Source of the DNA: Reticulascus tulasneorum
Taxonomy: Eukaryota > Ascomycota > Sordariomycetes > Glomerellales > Reticulascaceae
Assembly (NCBI GenBank): GCA_001557505.1
Contig: LSAX01000001.1
Location: 3,348,001 to 3,412,000 of the forward strand
Direction of reading: 5' to 3'
Length of the DNA: 64,000 bases
This document shows, piece by piece, positions 56,301 through 64,000 of this stretch. How positions within the stretch are numbered: the first letter of the stretch is position 1; the number at the start of each line of letters is the position of its first letter. The notes beneath the pieces were generated by a model. It worked only from the letters and a program-made list of their open reading frames with translations. It did not search any database and was not told where the DNA came from. The position numbers were made by a program, and so were the translations under genes.

Positions 56301-59300
56301 TGATGCTAAGTTCAACTCGCAGCATGGTCCTTGTCATCGGTTGAACTTGAGCCTGGACCTCTACCCTGGGGAACTTCGCGACGAGGCTGGCTACAGTCCT
56401 TCCCGCCTTTGGCATGCCTAGCAGCTCGCCCATTCGAGGCGGATCCAAATCGAAGTAGCTCTCCCAAGACACTTCGATCCTTTCAGCCTTCTGGATGATG
56501 TCCCTGGGGCAGCTTGAAAACTGGCGAAGTGGTGACATTGTGGGCCACATGCGCTTTTCAGCCATTTTGCACAGGTCAAGTGCTGTTTTGGCAACCGAGG
56601 CCCACCCCTTTTTCAGTGTGATCTCGAAGATCGCTCTCAAAATACGCCCAGCCGATTGCGTAACGTACACCATATCGGCCATCAGTGCCAAGCCATCCAA
56701 CTTGAGTCTGGATATGTACGCCTGGAGAAGCACGTTGATCTTTGCGTGTGGTTCCTCGATGCTCTCTTTGACAGGTATAGGGACACGACCAAGTAGTTTG
56801 GCAAGCTCGAGCTTCTCATCTTGGCGGACGGGAATATACTTGAATTCCGCGCTGAGAGAGAACACTCGGAAAAGTTCGATAGTTGTGATTGATGGCTGAA
56901 TGAGGTTGTTGTACGTGTCCATAGAGCCGTATGTGATGTAGTAATGCGACGCAATCCGTCCGAGCTCGGTTGATTGCAATTTGCCCGTTTTCTCGTCATA
57001 CTTGATGAGGTTCGTTTTCCGAAGTACTGAGGCAGCAGAGTGAATGAGATCAACCCGTTTCTGTTCCAGTTCGTCGTCATCCTCATATTCTGCACCAACC
57101 TGATACAAGCCTGGAGACCGAAGCATCCGGACGAAGAGGTAAGTATAACCAAGCCACTCCACTCCTTCATCCCTGGTTCGCACGTTCCCCAAGACGATTT
57201 CAGCATTGAGATTGTCCACCAGCCGACTGACGAACTGACTTTCAATAGGTAACTGCTGATTCAGCAGAGATAGGTAGTATTGTATCTCATTTTGGGTCGT
57301 TATTATGATGCCTTCACCGTAGGTATCGAACTGCGGCCGACCAGCTCGGCCCAGCATTTGCAAGACATCCTGAGGACTTAGCTCCACCCAGCTACCCTTC
57401 TCGGGTGAGTAAATCTGTGTGCCCTTAATAATCACTGTATGGGCAGGTAGATTGACGCCCCAGGCCAGGGTGGCGGTGCAGACCAGTACCTGAATGGCAC
57501 CTCTTGCAAACAGATCTTCGACATCAGTTCGGTCAATCCGGTTCATACCAGCATGGTGGATACCGAACCCGTAAGGCAAAATGTCCTTAAGGTCTTTGTC
57601 TGTAGCTTGACTAGCAGCCTCATTCAATACCTCCCTGCTTCCGGCATCGTGGCGCAAAATCTGATTGATGGAATCCAACTCAAGTGCCCTGTCCCGGATG
57701 TACCGTGCAGTCTTTGCGGTGTCCTTCCGGGAGTGAACGAAAATGAGCATCTGATTCTTGTTTGTGCCAACATGCTCGATGACCTTATTGTAGGTTACCT
57801 CGTTCATTGTCTTCAGCTGCTTAATGGCTTTGCGATCCGTGACCCCAATGAATTCTTGTCGCAACGGACAAGGTCGATATGAACCGTCAAAGTGGAACAG
57901 ATCCTTCTTCATGTCCACACGAAGAAAACTCGCAACATCCTTGTAATTCGGTAAGGTTGCCGACAAACCGACCAAGCGAACGGCTTCGCCAGTCTGCTCG
58001 GTTTTTCGGATGGTTCTGCTGACAATGCTCTCAAGAACTGGGCCACGGTCATCGTGCAGAAGATGAATCTCATCGATGATGATCAGACGGACAAGATTTG
58101 TGTAACTCAGATCAGTAGCTTTCCTGGTAATGACGTCCCACTTTTCCGGGGTCGTAACAATTATTTGGGTCTCAGATATTTGTTGTTTTGTGAGTTGTCG
58201 ATCTCCAGTCAACTCGGATACTTTGACGCCATAAGGCTGAAGACGCTTCCCAAAGTTGCCAACCTGTTCTTGGACAAGAGCTTTCAGTGGTGCAATATAG
58301 ACGATCTTGAACGCATCCAGATCGATATCGCCAGTTGTAGGATTCCTGTTTTTCCCAATCTCTCGGAGAATGGTGAGCATAGCCACGTTGGTCTTGCCAC
58401 TGCCAGTCGGAGCACATATGAGCATGTTTCCATCATCCTCGAAAGCACTTGGAAAGCATTTCGACTGAATCTTGTTTAACGACTTTGCCGTGCTGAAGGG
58501 CGGACGAGCCCACTCAGGCATTTCGCTGATGGGAATATGCACATCACCAGGTTCATTTCGTTTCTTGGGGGGCGGTACATGAATTTCTTCATAGCCCTTG
58601 AATGTCCGTTTGGTTGACCCTTCCGGGAGTCTGACCTTAGGGTTGGTCATCAGATGGTTGCCTTGGTCGAAGATTAGATTGTCCAGATTAAGCAATTTCC
58701 TTGGTTGTAAGCCACCAACAAGACGACCCTCTGGGCGATCAGACTGTGGTGCAGCAGCGTTCGCAATAGATGACGAAGCGTCGATGTCCATCTTGATCTC
58801 CATCTTCCGGGTCTTCTGCTCATCGGATTTCTTGCCGTATTTCTCGGTAAGAATCCATTGGAGACCTTCAGAGACCATCTCTCGCTCAGTAGCTGCGCGC
58901 TCGTCATCGCTTGCAGCTCTCTCCAAGCGAGTAATCCAAACAACCTTTTCCCTATTCTCAATGAGCAGCTGCACTAGCTCGTGGTGCTCATAATCAAACA
59001 GCTCCATCAAGTCGTTCTCAATTTCCCGAAGCTGCTTCTCCTCACCGCCAGCCTCGTCCGGCTCTCCAGAAAGTATGCGGAGGGCTTGCTGTGTCTTGTC
59101 ATGGTATTCGTGAGCGTCCGGATAAAGCTTTCCAATTTGTCGTTGCAACCAAAAAGCATCGATCTCCTTCGCGGAAACCGTTTTACTTTGCTTTCCATCC
59201 TGCGCCTTCTTTGTAGGCGCTGAATCAATAATCATTTCGTCGTCGTCCAAGTCTTCGCCTTTGTCAAGGCCAGCATCACCCTGAGAACCTGTCTCGTCTC

Positions 59301-60072
59301 CGTCGTTCGCTTCGTCAGCTCCTTCATCCTCTGAGGACTCCTCCCGGACCTCGTTCACTATGCCCCCTTCCTCATCGTCGCTATCATCGAAAACCACGGC
59401 AACACCTTGCCGATCGTCCAGCTCGGCAGGATCGTCTCCAGCACCTGGGCCTGCGTCCATGTCTTCGTCCTCGTCTTGGGCATCGTAATCTGTGATCTTT
59501 TTGCCGAGATTGACGAGTTCGTTGAACTGTTTCGGGTTCAATGTGACCCCCAGAATGTCATCGATCTCCTTTTTCTTGTCCATATCCTTCAAATCATCGT
59601 CTTTCAGAAACTCTAATATCATATCTGCAGCGCTGAGGGTAACGCCTTGGGAGACGTCCCCGAGGCTGCTTGCGACAAGACTCAGAATCAAGTCAAAAGT
59701 CGCCCGTGTTGCTGGTGTCCGCGGTCGATATGTAATACCCTCGATGAGTTCTCCAGTGCCGAGAATGCCTGTCCCTCTCGCCTGCGCCGCCTCTCCTTTT
59801 CGCTTTTGTTGTTCCCGCAGTAGAACATCTTCGCCTTCCTGCAGTTTTCCTCTCTCGACTTGGGGCAAACCTGATTGCTTCTTCTGTTTTGGTGCGGCGT
59901 CTCGGGCTACGCGATTGCCCATATCCCGAATGCTCAGCCTTCCAGCCAGAGACTCGGGATCGCCAGTTGCCTCGTCGGTTCGTCTTGTGACAAACCGGCG
60001 GTCCGCCTGGAGAACCAGGTTGGACATGGCCGAGTACTTGTATTGCGACACATCTCGTTGCTCTCCCGACAT
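53377..60072 (-). CDS. BRR2: Spliceosomal U5 snRNP RNA helicase Brr2 (SNRNP200)
   Basis: Ski2-like helicase that unwinds U4/U6 to activate the spliceosome. The open frame runs 2231 codons, but a 57-nt intron (53915-53971) lies inside it; removal gives 2212 aa. N-terminal region: SQYKYSAMSNLVLQADRRFV, the conserved Brr2 opening, then acidic tracts. Cassette 1: Walker A APTGSGKTNVA (about 555), DEIH (about 667), HAGMNRIDR and QMLGRAGRPQFD, then the Sec63 domain. Cassette 2: Walker A GAPTGSGKTVCAEFALL (about 1405), DEIH (about 1512), with HMFGKSLRPSKDGRGRG replacing the QxxGRxGR motif. A degenerate second cassette is a Brr2 hallmark. A second Sec63 domain and acidic end (DEDEDEEEV) finish the protein. 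It is divergent from the coiled-coil gene. Confidence 0.97.
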   Translation of the reverse strand: MSGEQRDVSQYKYSAMSNLVLQADRRFVTRRTDEATGDPESLAGRLSIRDMGNRVARDAAPKQKKQSGLPQVERGKLQEGEDVLLREQQKRKGEAAQARGTGILGTGELIEGITYRPRTPATRATFDLILSLVASSLGDVSQGVTLSAADMILEFLKDDDLKDMDKKKEIDDILGVTLNPKQFNELVNLGKKITDYDAQDEDEDMDAGPGAGDDPAELDDRQGVAVVFDDSDDEEGGIVNEVREESSEDEGADEANDGDETGSQGDAGLDKGEDLDDDEMIIDSAPTKKAQDGKQSKTVSAKEIDAFWLQRQIGKLYPDAHEYHDKTQQALRILSGEPDEAGGEEKQLREIENDLMELFDYEHHELVQLLIENREKVVWITRLERAASDDERAATEREMVSEGLQWILTEKYGKKSDEQKTRKMEIKMDIDASSSIANAAAPQSDRPEGRLVGGLQPRKLLNLDNLIFDQGNHLMTNPKVRLPEGSTKRTFKGYEEIHVPPPKKRNEPGDVHIPISEMPEWARPPFSTAKSLNKIQSKCFPSAFEDDGNMLICAPTGSGKTNVAMLTILREIGKNRNPTTGDIDLDAFKIVYIAPLKALVQEQVGNFGKRLQPYGVKVSELTGDRQLTKQQISETQIIVTTPEKWDVITRKATDLSYTNLVRLIIIDEIHLLHDDRGPVLESIVSRTIRKTEQTGEAVRLVGLSATLPNYKDVASFLRVDMKKDLFHFDGSYRPCPLRQEFIGVTDRKAIKQLKTMNEVTYNKVIEHVGTNKNQMLIFVHSRKDTAKTARYIRDRALELDSINQILRHDAGSREVLNEAASQATDKDLKDILPYGFGIHHAGMNRIDRTDVEDLFARGAIQVLVCTATLAWGVNLPAHTVIIKGTQIYSPEKGSWVELSPQDVLQMLGRAGRPQFDTYGEGIIITTQNEIQYYLSLLNQQLPIESQFVSRLVDNLNAEIVLGNVRTRDEGVEWLGYTYLFVRMLRSPGLYQVGAEYEDDDELEQKRVDLIHSAASVLRKTNLIKYDEKTGKLQSTELGRIASHYYITYGSMDTYNNLIQPSITTIELFRVFSLSAEFKYIPVRQDEKLELAKLLGRVPIPVKESIEEPHAKINVLLQAYISRLKLDGLALMADMVYVTQSAGRILRAIFEITLKKGWASVAKTALDLCKMAEKRMWPTMSPLRQFSSCPRDIIQKAERIEVSWESYFDLDPPRMGELLGMPKAGRTVASLVAKFPRVEVQAQVQPMTRTMLRVELSITPNFEWDDDVHGTAESFWILVEDCDGEDILFQDLFLLRKDYAETESNEHIVDFTVPITEPMPPNYFISVISDRWMHSETRLPVSFQKLILPEKFPPHTELLELQPLPVSALKAKDYVKLYPDWEHFNRIQTQTFNSLYNTDQNVFVGAPTGSGKTVCAEFALLHHWSKQDAGRAVYIAPFQELVDIRQEDWQKRLSQVRGGKTIVKLTGDTTTDLKLLETGDLILATPVQWDVLSRQWKRRKNVQTVELFIADEIHLLGNQNGYVYEIIVSRMHYIRMQTELPMRIVALGVSLANARDVGEWIDAKKHDIYNFSPHVRPVPLELHIQSFSVPHFPSLMLAMAKPTYAAITQMSADKPAIVFVPSRKQTRATTRDLLAACFMDDDEDRFLHAEVEQLRPLLDRINEEALAEAISHGIGYYHEALSQSDQRIVKHLYDHGAIQVLVASRDVCWELNCTAHLVVVMGTQYFEGREHRYVDYSISEVLHMFGKSLRPSKDGRGRGVLMLPAVKREFYKKFLNEALPVESHLHNYLHDAFVTEISTKMIESGDDAINWTTFTYFYRRLLANPSYYSLTSTTQEGLSNYMSDLIQTTLTELSDSKIIDLDEDDGSVAPQNAAMIAAYYNISYITMQTFLLSLSARTKLKGILEIVTSATEFEIIQIRRHEDGILRRIYDRVPVKMAQPVHDSPHFKAFVLLQAHFSRMQLPIDLAKDQEIIVSKVLGLLSATVDILSSDGHLNAMNAMEMSQMVVQAMWDRDSPLKQIPHFTPEAVKAANDSGYVSRPLSTCAEANLSSIGRIKDIFDFMEAMNPDENPNYAALVKRLGLSQTQLAQAANFTNDKYPDIELEHEVLDADEIRAGEPAYLSVNIQRQVDEEEEFDGTVHAPFYPVKKMEHWWLVVGEESSKNLLAIKRVTIGRELKTKVEFTVPAAGEHKLKLFLMSDSYVGVDQERVFSVTAAEGMDVDEEDEDEDEEEV
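53915..53971 (-). other. Stopless 57-nt in-frame intron in BRR2
   Basis: Donor GTATGT at 53971, CTAAT-type branch site (GAAGCTAATC) about 20 nt before the acceptor GGCAG at 53915. Length is a multiple of three and contains no stop. Splicing yields DSGIKDIFDF, which matches the family; retention would add 19 residues. Confidence 0.85.
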
Positions 60073-60607
60073 CTTGGCTGCTTGCCTCCAGACAGGATAT
60101 TGCGTGGGGTTGTTTTACGATGGAAAACACTCCGTAGCTTGTCGAGACAACGAAGAAGCGGCTTGCGCCGGCGTAAGTATCGAATGACAAGCCCTCTATT
60201 TCACCATTCGCTACCTTCCAGGCAGACGGGCAGCCTTGACGTTTGGATGACTCGATATTAAAGTTGCGAATAACAAAGTCAAATTTCAAGAAACTTGAGG
60301 CCTGTCACGGAATAATTTTCGTCTGGTTGCTCCCGAGAATGAATCTAACCCGAGAAATGCTAGCTGCATGTCGGGTCACGTGGATCCGCGTTTGACCACC
60401 GATTAGATTGCGGGGCAGCCGTCACTTCATCGCGTGTGGAGTTTTCAGGGCCTCAGTTGCAAACAGTGGCAGTCGCGTCGAAATTCGATTGTTCTGTTTG
60501 TGGATTTCAGTTCTCATCGAGCTTCAATATACAAACTCTCCACTAATAGATCAGGTTCCCTGGCAAGTAACGTGACCGTTAGGTGGTTCAAGGAACCGTT
60601 TGCTGAA
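60073..60607. promoter_or_regulatory. Divergent intergenic region of BRR2 and the coiled-coil gene
   Basis: 535 bp between diverging start codons. The plus-strand frame is open from 60434 but has no ATG before 60608. No TATA box recognised. Confidence 0.45.
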
Positions 60608-62173
60608 ATGGGTTCCATTCCAGAATCAATACACAAAGTTCAGGCCACGCTTGAGCCATACATCAAGCCACGAGACCAGGTTTCGTACGTTAGACGCATC
60701 CTTGCTCTCTATCTCAATCAAAGTGTCGGGAACGAGCCGCTGAGAAGTCCTCTGTCTCTTGTAGACTCGTCCCTTCTCGTTACGCCAAGTCAGGACGTAA
60801 GGGGCCTTCAACGAGAGTATTTGAAAGCATTGAGTGCGAATGTGAAGGCTAGAAAGGACTACGAGAATGTTCGCAAGCAGCATTTAAGCTCTATTGGTTC
60901 GCTTGAAACTAGCAAGACTGAGCCTTCTGATCGGTTGGAAGAGCACATTGCCAATATAAAGCTTTACCAGAAGCAGGAGAGGTTGTTGGCGGTTCAGAAG
61001 TATCTCGATCTATTAGTACAAAAGCCCGCGGCTTCTCAGGAATTCCTCAACTTGGATAAAATATTCCGAGACTCGCCAACTCTTCCTGAAGTGCCAAAGG
61101 AGGTAATGACTGGTTTTACTATCGACACCACTGTGGCAAAGACAGATCTCACTGGTCTCGTCGGTGACCTCGAAAAGATTGTCTTGCGAACGAAACTGTT
61201 GCTTCAACGAGAAGAGCAGTTGCTGGAAGATGTAAGAGACCGGTCCGGACCATCAGTGGAGGAAGCCAATGGTGCAGCCAAGTTACATGCTCTCAACGTT
61301 ACGCGAAATGAGCTCATCAACTGGATTGAGAGCGAGCTAGGCAAGGCCTCGGCGGCCGGTCCAGATCCCGAAGACGATGAAGAAGCGAGCCTTCAATTCA
61401 AACACACGACGAAGACAAGCATTAGCGATCAGATTACGGAGATCAAGGATAAGTATGCAAGATACGTTGCGTCTAGAAAAGCGCTATTGGCGACGGTTTC
61501 TCAACATCCACAACCATCCCTACGACCAGTCATTGAGCCGCCGACATCGGTCCAAGCTTCGACCCTCCCTCCGGCCTCAACAACCCATCTTCTGATCCCC
61601 TATCTAGAGGCACTACTCGCCGTGTCTAGAGAACAAAAAGGCATGATTATGCAAAAGTCGCATCTCACCATTGCCCTCGCCAAGCAAGCAAAAGACACAA
61701 CACAGACCCTAAATCATCTAGCGGACGAGAGCCAACTGCTTCCTAGCCACCCCTTGCCTGGTTCTGCTCGACCCAAGCTTGGGTTCCGGGACGATCTGAC
61801 TGGAGGAGTATCAGAGAAGCCCGAATCCTCGACACTGGTCAAGCCGTGGGTGTATGCGTCTGACTCTGCAAAAATTGCCACACTCGAAACGGTGGCCGAA
61901 AAGGTTGAGGAGGGTCAGGTAGCTCTGGAGGGTTCTATGGAAGCTTTACAGGAAATCGACCGCTTGCTCGGCCAGGAAGCGTTAGAGCAGACGCAGCAGG
62001 CAGAAAATCATCTCTCGGAAGACGATATATGGCTGGCAGCGGGGCCAGCAGGCAAGGAAGGGGAACCAAAAAGGCACGGCGATCGTAGGAAAACAAAACC
62101 TGCCAAGTCCGGCGACATCTGGTCCGGATTAGATGGTAGTCTCGGGCTTATCGGCCATGACGATGCTACATAG
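60608..62173 (+). CDS. Coiled-coil protein, function unknown
   Basis: Intronless, 521 aa from ATG 60608 (MGSIPESIHKVQATLEPYIK). I do not recognise the family. The N-terminal 50 residues look like a short helical domain (RRILALYLNQSV). Residues about 75-130 (LQREYLKALSANVKARKDYE) and 145-260 form heptad-bearing helices, with LVGDLEKIVLRTKLLLQREE and LHALNVTRNELINWIESEL. A second helical block (about 385-430) reads LIPYLEALLAVSREQKGMIM. The C-terminus is disordered, with two short acidic-aromatic motifs (SEDDIWLAAGP and SGDIWSGLDGSLGLIG). The layout suggests a structural or scaffold subunit of a complex, such as a microtubule or kinetochore factor, but this is only a guess. Convergent with RFC2 (129 bp between stops). 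Confidence 0.8.
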   Translation: MGSIPESIHKVQATLEPYIKPRDQVSYVRRILALYLNQSVGNEPLRSPLSLVDSSLLVTPSQDVRGLQREYLKALSANVKARKDYENVRKQHLSSIGSLETSKTEPSDRLEEHIANIKLYQKQERLLAVQKYLDLLVQKPAASQEFLNLDKIFRDSPTLPEVPKEVMTGFTIDTTVAKTDLTGLVGDLEKIVLRTKLLLQREEQLLEDVRDRSGPSVEEANGAAKLHALNVTRNELINWIESELGKASAAGPDPEDDEEASLQFKHTTKTSISDQITEIKDKYARYVASRKALLATVSQHPQPSLRPVIEPPTSVQASTLPPASTTHLLIPYLEALLAVSREQKGMIMQKSHLTIALAKQAKDTTQTLNHLADESQLLPSHPLPGSARPKLGFRDDLTGGVSEKPESSTLVKPWVYASDSAKIATLETVAEKVEEGQVALEGSMEALQEIDRLLGQEALEQTQQAENHLSEDDIWLAAGPAGKEGEPKRHGDRRKTKPAKSGDIWSGLDGSLGLIGHDDAT

Positions 62174-62302
62174 TGTACCAAGGGAAGTGGCATTTATGCG
62201 CTTCCCACATTCAAATCCGACAATGCCGACGCTTTATGTGTTCACCTTGACGCCACTTGAAGCTTAAGAACTAACTCCTCGTCCTTTCTTCGACTGTACC
62301 GT

Positions 62303-63627
62303 TCAAGAACTTCGGCCTCCCATTATGTTTGATATCCTCAGAGCAAGGTCGAGAATTGACAGGTGCTCATCGGCCCCGTCAACAAGTCGCTTATCGATCT
62401 CCGAGAAGACCAAGACAATCTTGTTTTTTTGACTATCCGGGATCGTTTCGTCGAAGGTGATGGCTTGGTACAGCTAATCCCGATTATCAGTAAAGAGTGA
62501 TAGCAGCGTAACGGACGAGACTTACTTGAGTGACAACCTGCCCTGCACTCCAGCCATCTGCCACCATATCTTCCACAACTTTTGCTATACCCTGGTATGG
62601 CTCCCCTCCGGTCCTTGGTCGAATCGCCGCCACCAGGCCCTCAACTGTCTGGTCAGGAATGACGCCAGCGATATCCTCGACTATCTTCACAGTCACCGCC
62701 TTTTTATCTACATTCATGGATTCATCCCCGTCTCCGTCCACTGTACCGTCCACTGCAATAGCGCCTACCAGTCTCGCCGCGCTCTGCAAATATGTGATTG
62801 CCTTTCGTAGATCGCCTTCACTGCATTTGATTAAGGCATCAATAGCGCCGTCTTCGAGAAGCACGCCTTCCTTCTCGGCAATCTCTTCCAGCCTTCTCTT
62901 CGCATTGCCCTGGTCAAGACTCTTGAACCGGAATTTGCTGCAGCGACTAGCAAGCGGGTCGATGATGCGCGTGACATAATTGCAGATTAGACAAAAGCGC
63001 GTGATTTTGCTGTACGTCTCCATGGTACGACGGAGAGCGCTTTGCGCATCTTGGGTCATAGAGTCGGCTTCGTCGAGAATGATGATCTTAAAGGGAGGAC
63101 AGGGGTATCGTTTCTTGTAGTCAGAGGTCGGGTTGGTCAACTGCATTCGAGCGAAGTCCTTCACCTTTTCTCGCACGATGGAGATGCCTCGCTCGTCCGA
63201 AGCATTGAGCTCCAAGACGCGCGACTTGAACATCTCGGGGCCATAAAGTTCCTTCGCTAGTGCTAGAATGGTAGACGTCTTTCCGGTTCCTGGTGGCCCG
63301 TAGAAAAGCATATGTGGCAGCTACGACTTGTTAGATTTCCTTTGCTTGCATTGTAGTTGGTCGCGCATACATTGGAGGCCTGCAATGTTCTTTGCAACAC
63401 CGTAATCGTATGATCTTGTGCAGTGACATCGCTGAGTGTCTTTGGTCGGCTATTTCAAAGGGTGTCAGCGGTTTGAGAGCAACGTCTAGAAAAATTGGAT
63501 ACACCAACTATTTCTCTACCCATGGCTGTGTTCTGGGAGTTTGCTTTGACTTATCGTCCTTTTGCCCCCCAGTGCCGTTGGCGGTAGCGGCCTGCTTCCT
63601 GGCCTTGAGATCAAAGAAGCTGGCCAT
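62303..63627 (-). CDS. RFC2: Replication factor C small subunit (yeast Rfc2 / human RFC4)
   Basis: AAA+ clamp-loader subunit that loads PCNA. Exons 63627-63509, 63449-63371, 63320-62526 and 62473-62303 give 387 aa. The splices restore [18 protein letters not shown] (RFC box II) and [17 protein letters not shown] (Walker A, about 73-80). Walker B is ILDEADSMT (about 148-155). The SRC sensor/arginine-finger motif is [10 protein letters not shown] (about 190). [18 protein letters not shown] and [12 protein letters not shown] are typical of this subunit. The last exon supplies [20 protein letters not shown] and ends [10 protein letters not shown]. Similarity to human RFC4 and budding yeast Rfc2 is closest; numbering differs between species. 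The first donor is GTTGGT, less usual. Confidence 0.95.
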
Positions 63628-64000
63628 TTTCCCCCAGAGAATTCTCGATAACGAATGGTGCAAGATCCAGTCGGGTTGTAAGATGTTTCGACGTCTGGTC
63701 AATCTCGTCGTGGGTCATTGACAGGGGATGTTTTAAAGCTGTTCAGATCGATTTACGAAAGTTGGACGCGTTTTCTGCCACCAATTAACGCGGGGCGCGT
63801 TTTCCTCTGAAGACCCCGCGTCTGATGGTCCCAAAAGTGGACCTTATTCGGGAGCCCCACCATCGTAGGTAGGTAGGCCTATGTGATCATCGGCAGGGCT
63901 GCCTAATTATTGCTCAGATATCACCTAGGTAGATATCCCATCGTCAAAGATTTCCAGCAATGAAAAGGCTGTGCTAGGGCGAGAGGGAAGACTGCTACAT
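63628..64000. other. Intergenic, RFC2 promoter side
   Basis: 373 nt to the window edge. Contains GTAGGTAGGTAGG near 63865-63877 and CCTAGGTAG near 63925-63933, short motifs that recur in other spacers of the window. An MluI-like/GC-rich stretch (GACGCGTTTTCTG, ACGCGGGGCGCGTTTTC, 63766-63805) lies 140-180 nt upstream of RFC2 and carries ACGCG cores like the MluI cell-cycle box of yeast replication genes. Confidence 0.5.

Noticed and set aside
1..64000. CRISPR arrays, bacterial operons, rRNA, or intact transposons
   Set aside because: No regularly spaced repeats, no transposase, reverse transcriptase or integrase coding sequence, and no rRNA-like sequence was recognised; gene structure is eukaryotic throughout.

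Overview
The window is nuclear DNA from a filamentous ascomycete (Pezizomycotina). The genes are on both strands, close together, and carry 0-6 short introns (mostly 48-90 nt) with GTAAGT/GTATGT-type donors, CTAAC/CTGAC-type branch points and YAG acceptors. Several products are fungal-specific: a bZIP protein with a DUF3425-like tail, a Dsc4-type DUF1746 protein, an Ams1-type mannosidase and a Ydj1-like chaperone ending in CASQ. Protein sequences fit a Leotiomycete- or Sordariomycete-like fungus, but the class is not fixed. Gene models were built by hand by joining open frames at splice sites; in every case but one the joined exons add up to a multiple of three.

Left third (1-24 kb): a partial bZIP regulator runs off the left edge, followed by a lone short-chain dehydrogenase in sparse DNA. 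Then come a class I DnaJ, TRM82 and RPP0 (head to head), mitochondrial MSH1, an unknown acidic protein, vacuolar-type alpha-mannosidase AMS1, and an STK16/Env7-type kinase. Middle (24-46 kb): a CLIP-170-type microtubule plus-end protein, a 3 kb gene-poor spacer, an armadillo-like membrane protein head to head with NOP14, GPATCH11, a mitochondrial PPR protein head to head with RCL1, DSC4, NPL4 head to head with SEC66, and a small conserved unknown. Right part (46-64 kb): ORC3, a PWWP-domain protein, the spliceosomal helicase BRR2, an unknown coiled-coil protein and RFC2.

Functionally this is a housekeeping segment: ribosome production and translation (RPP0, TRM82, NOP14, RCL1), RNA splicing (BRR2, perhaps GPATCH11), DNA replication and repair (ORC3, RFC2, MSH1) and ER protein import or quality control (SEC66, DSC4, NPL4). 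I found no CRISPR array, transposon, rRNA, convincing tRNA, or secondary-metabolite backbone gene. The points most worth checking are splice-level: a stopless 57-nt intron hidden in the BRR2 frame, a 7-nt coding terminal exon in RPP0, a GC-AG intron in AMS1, and an apparent one-base frame conflict in the PWWP gene.
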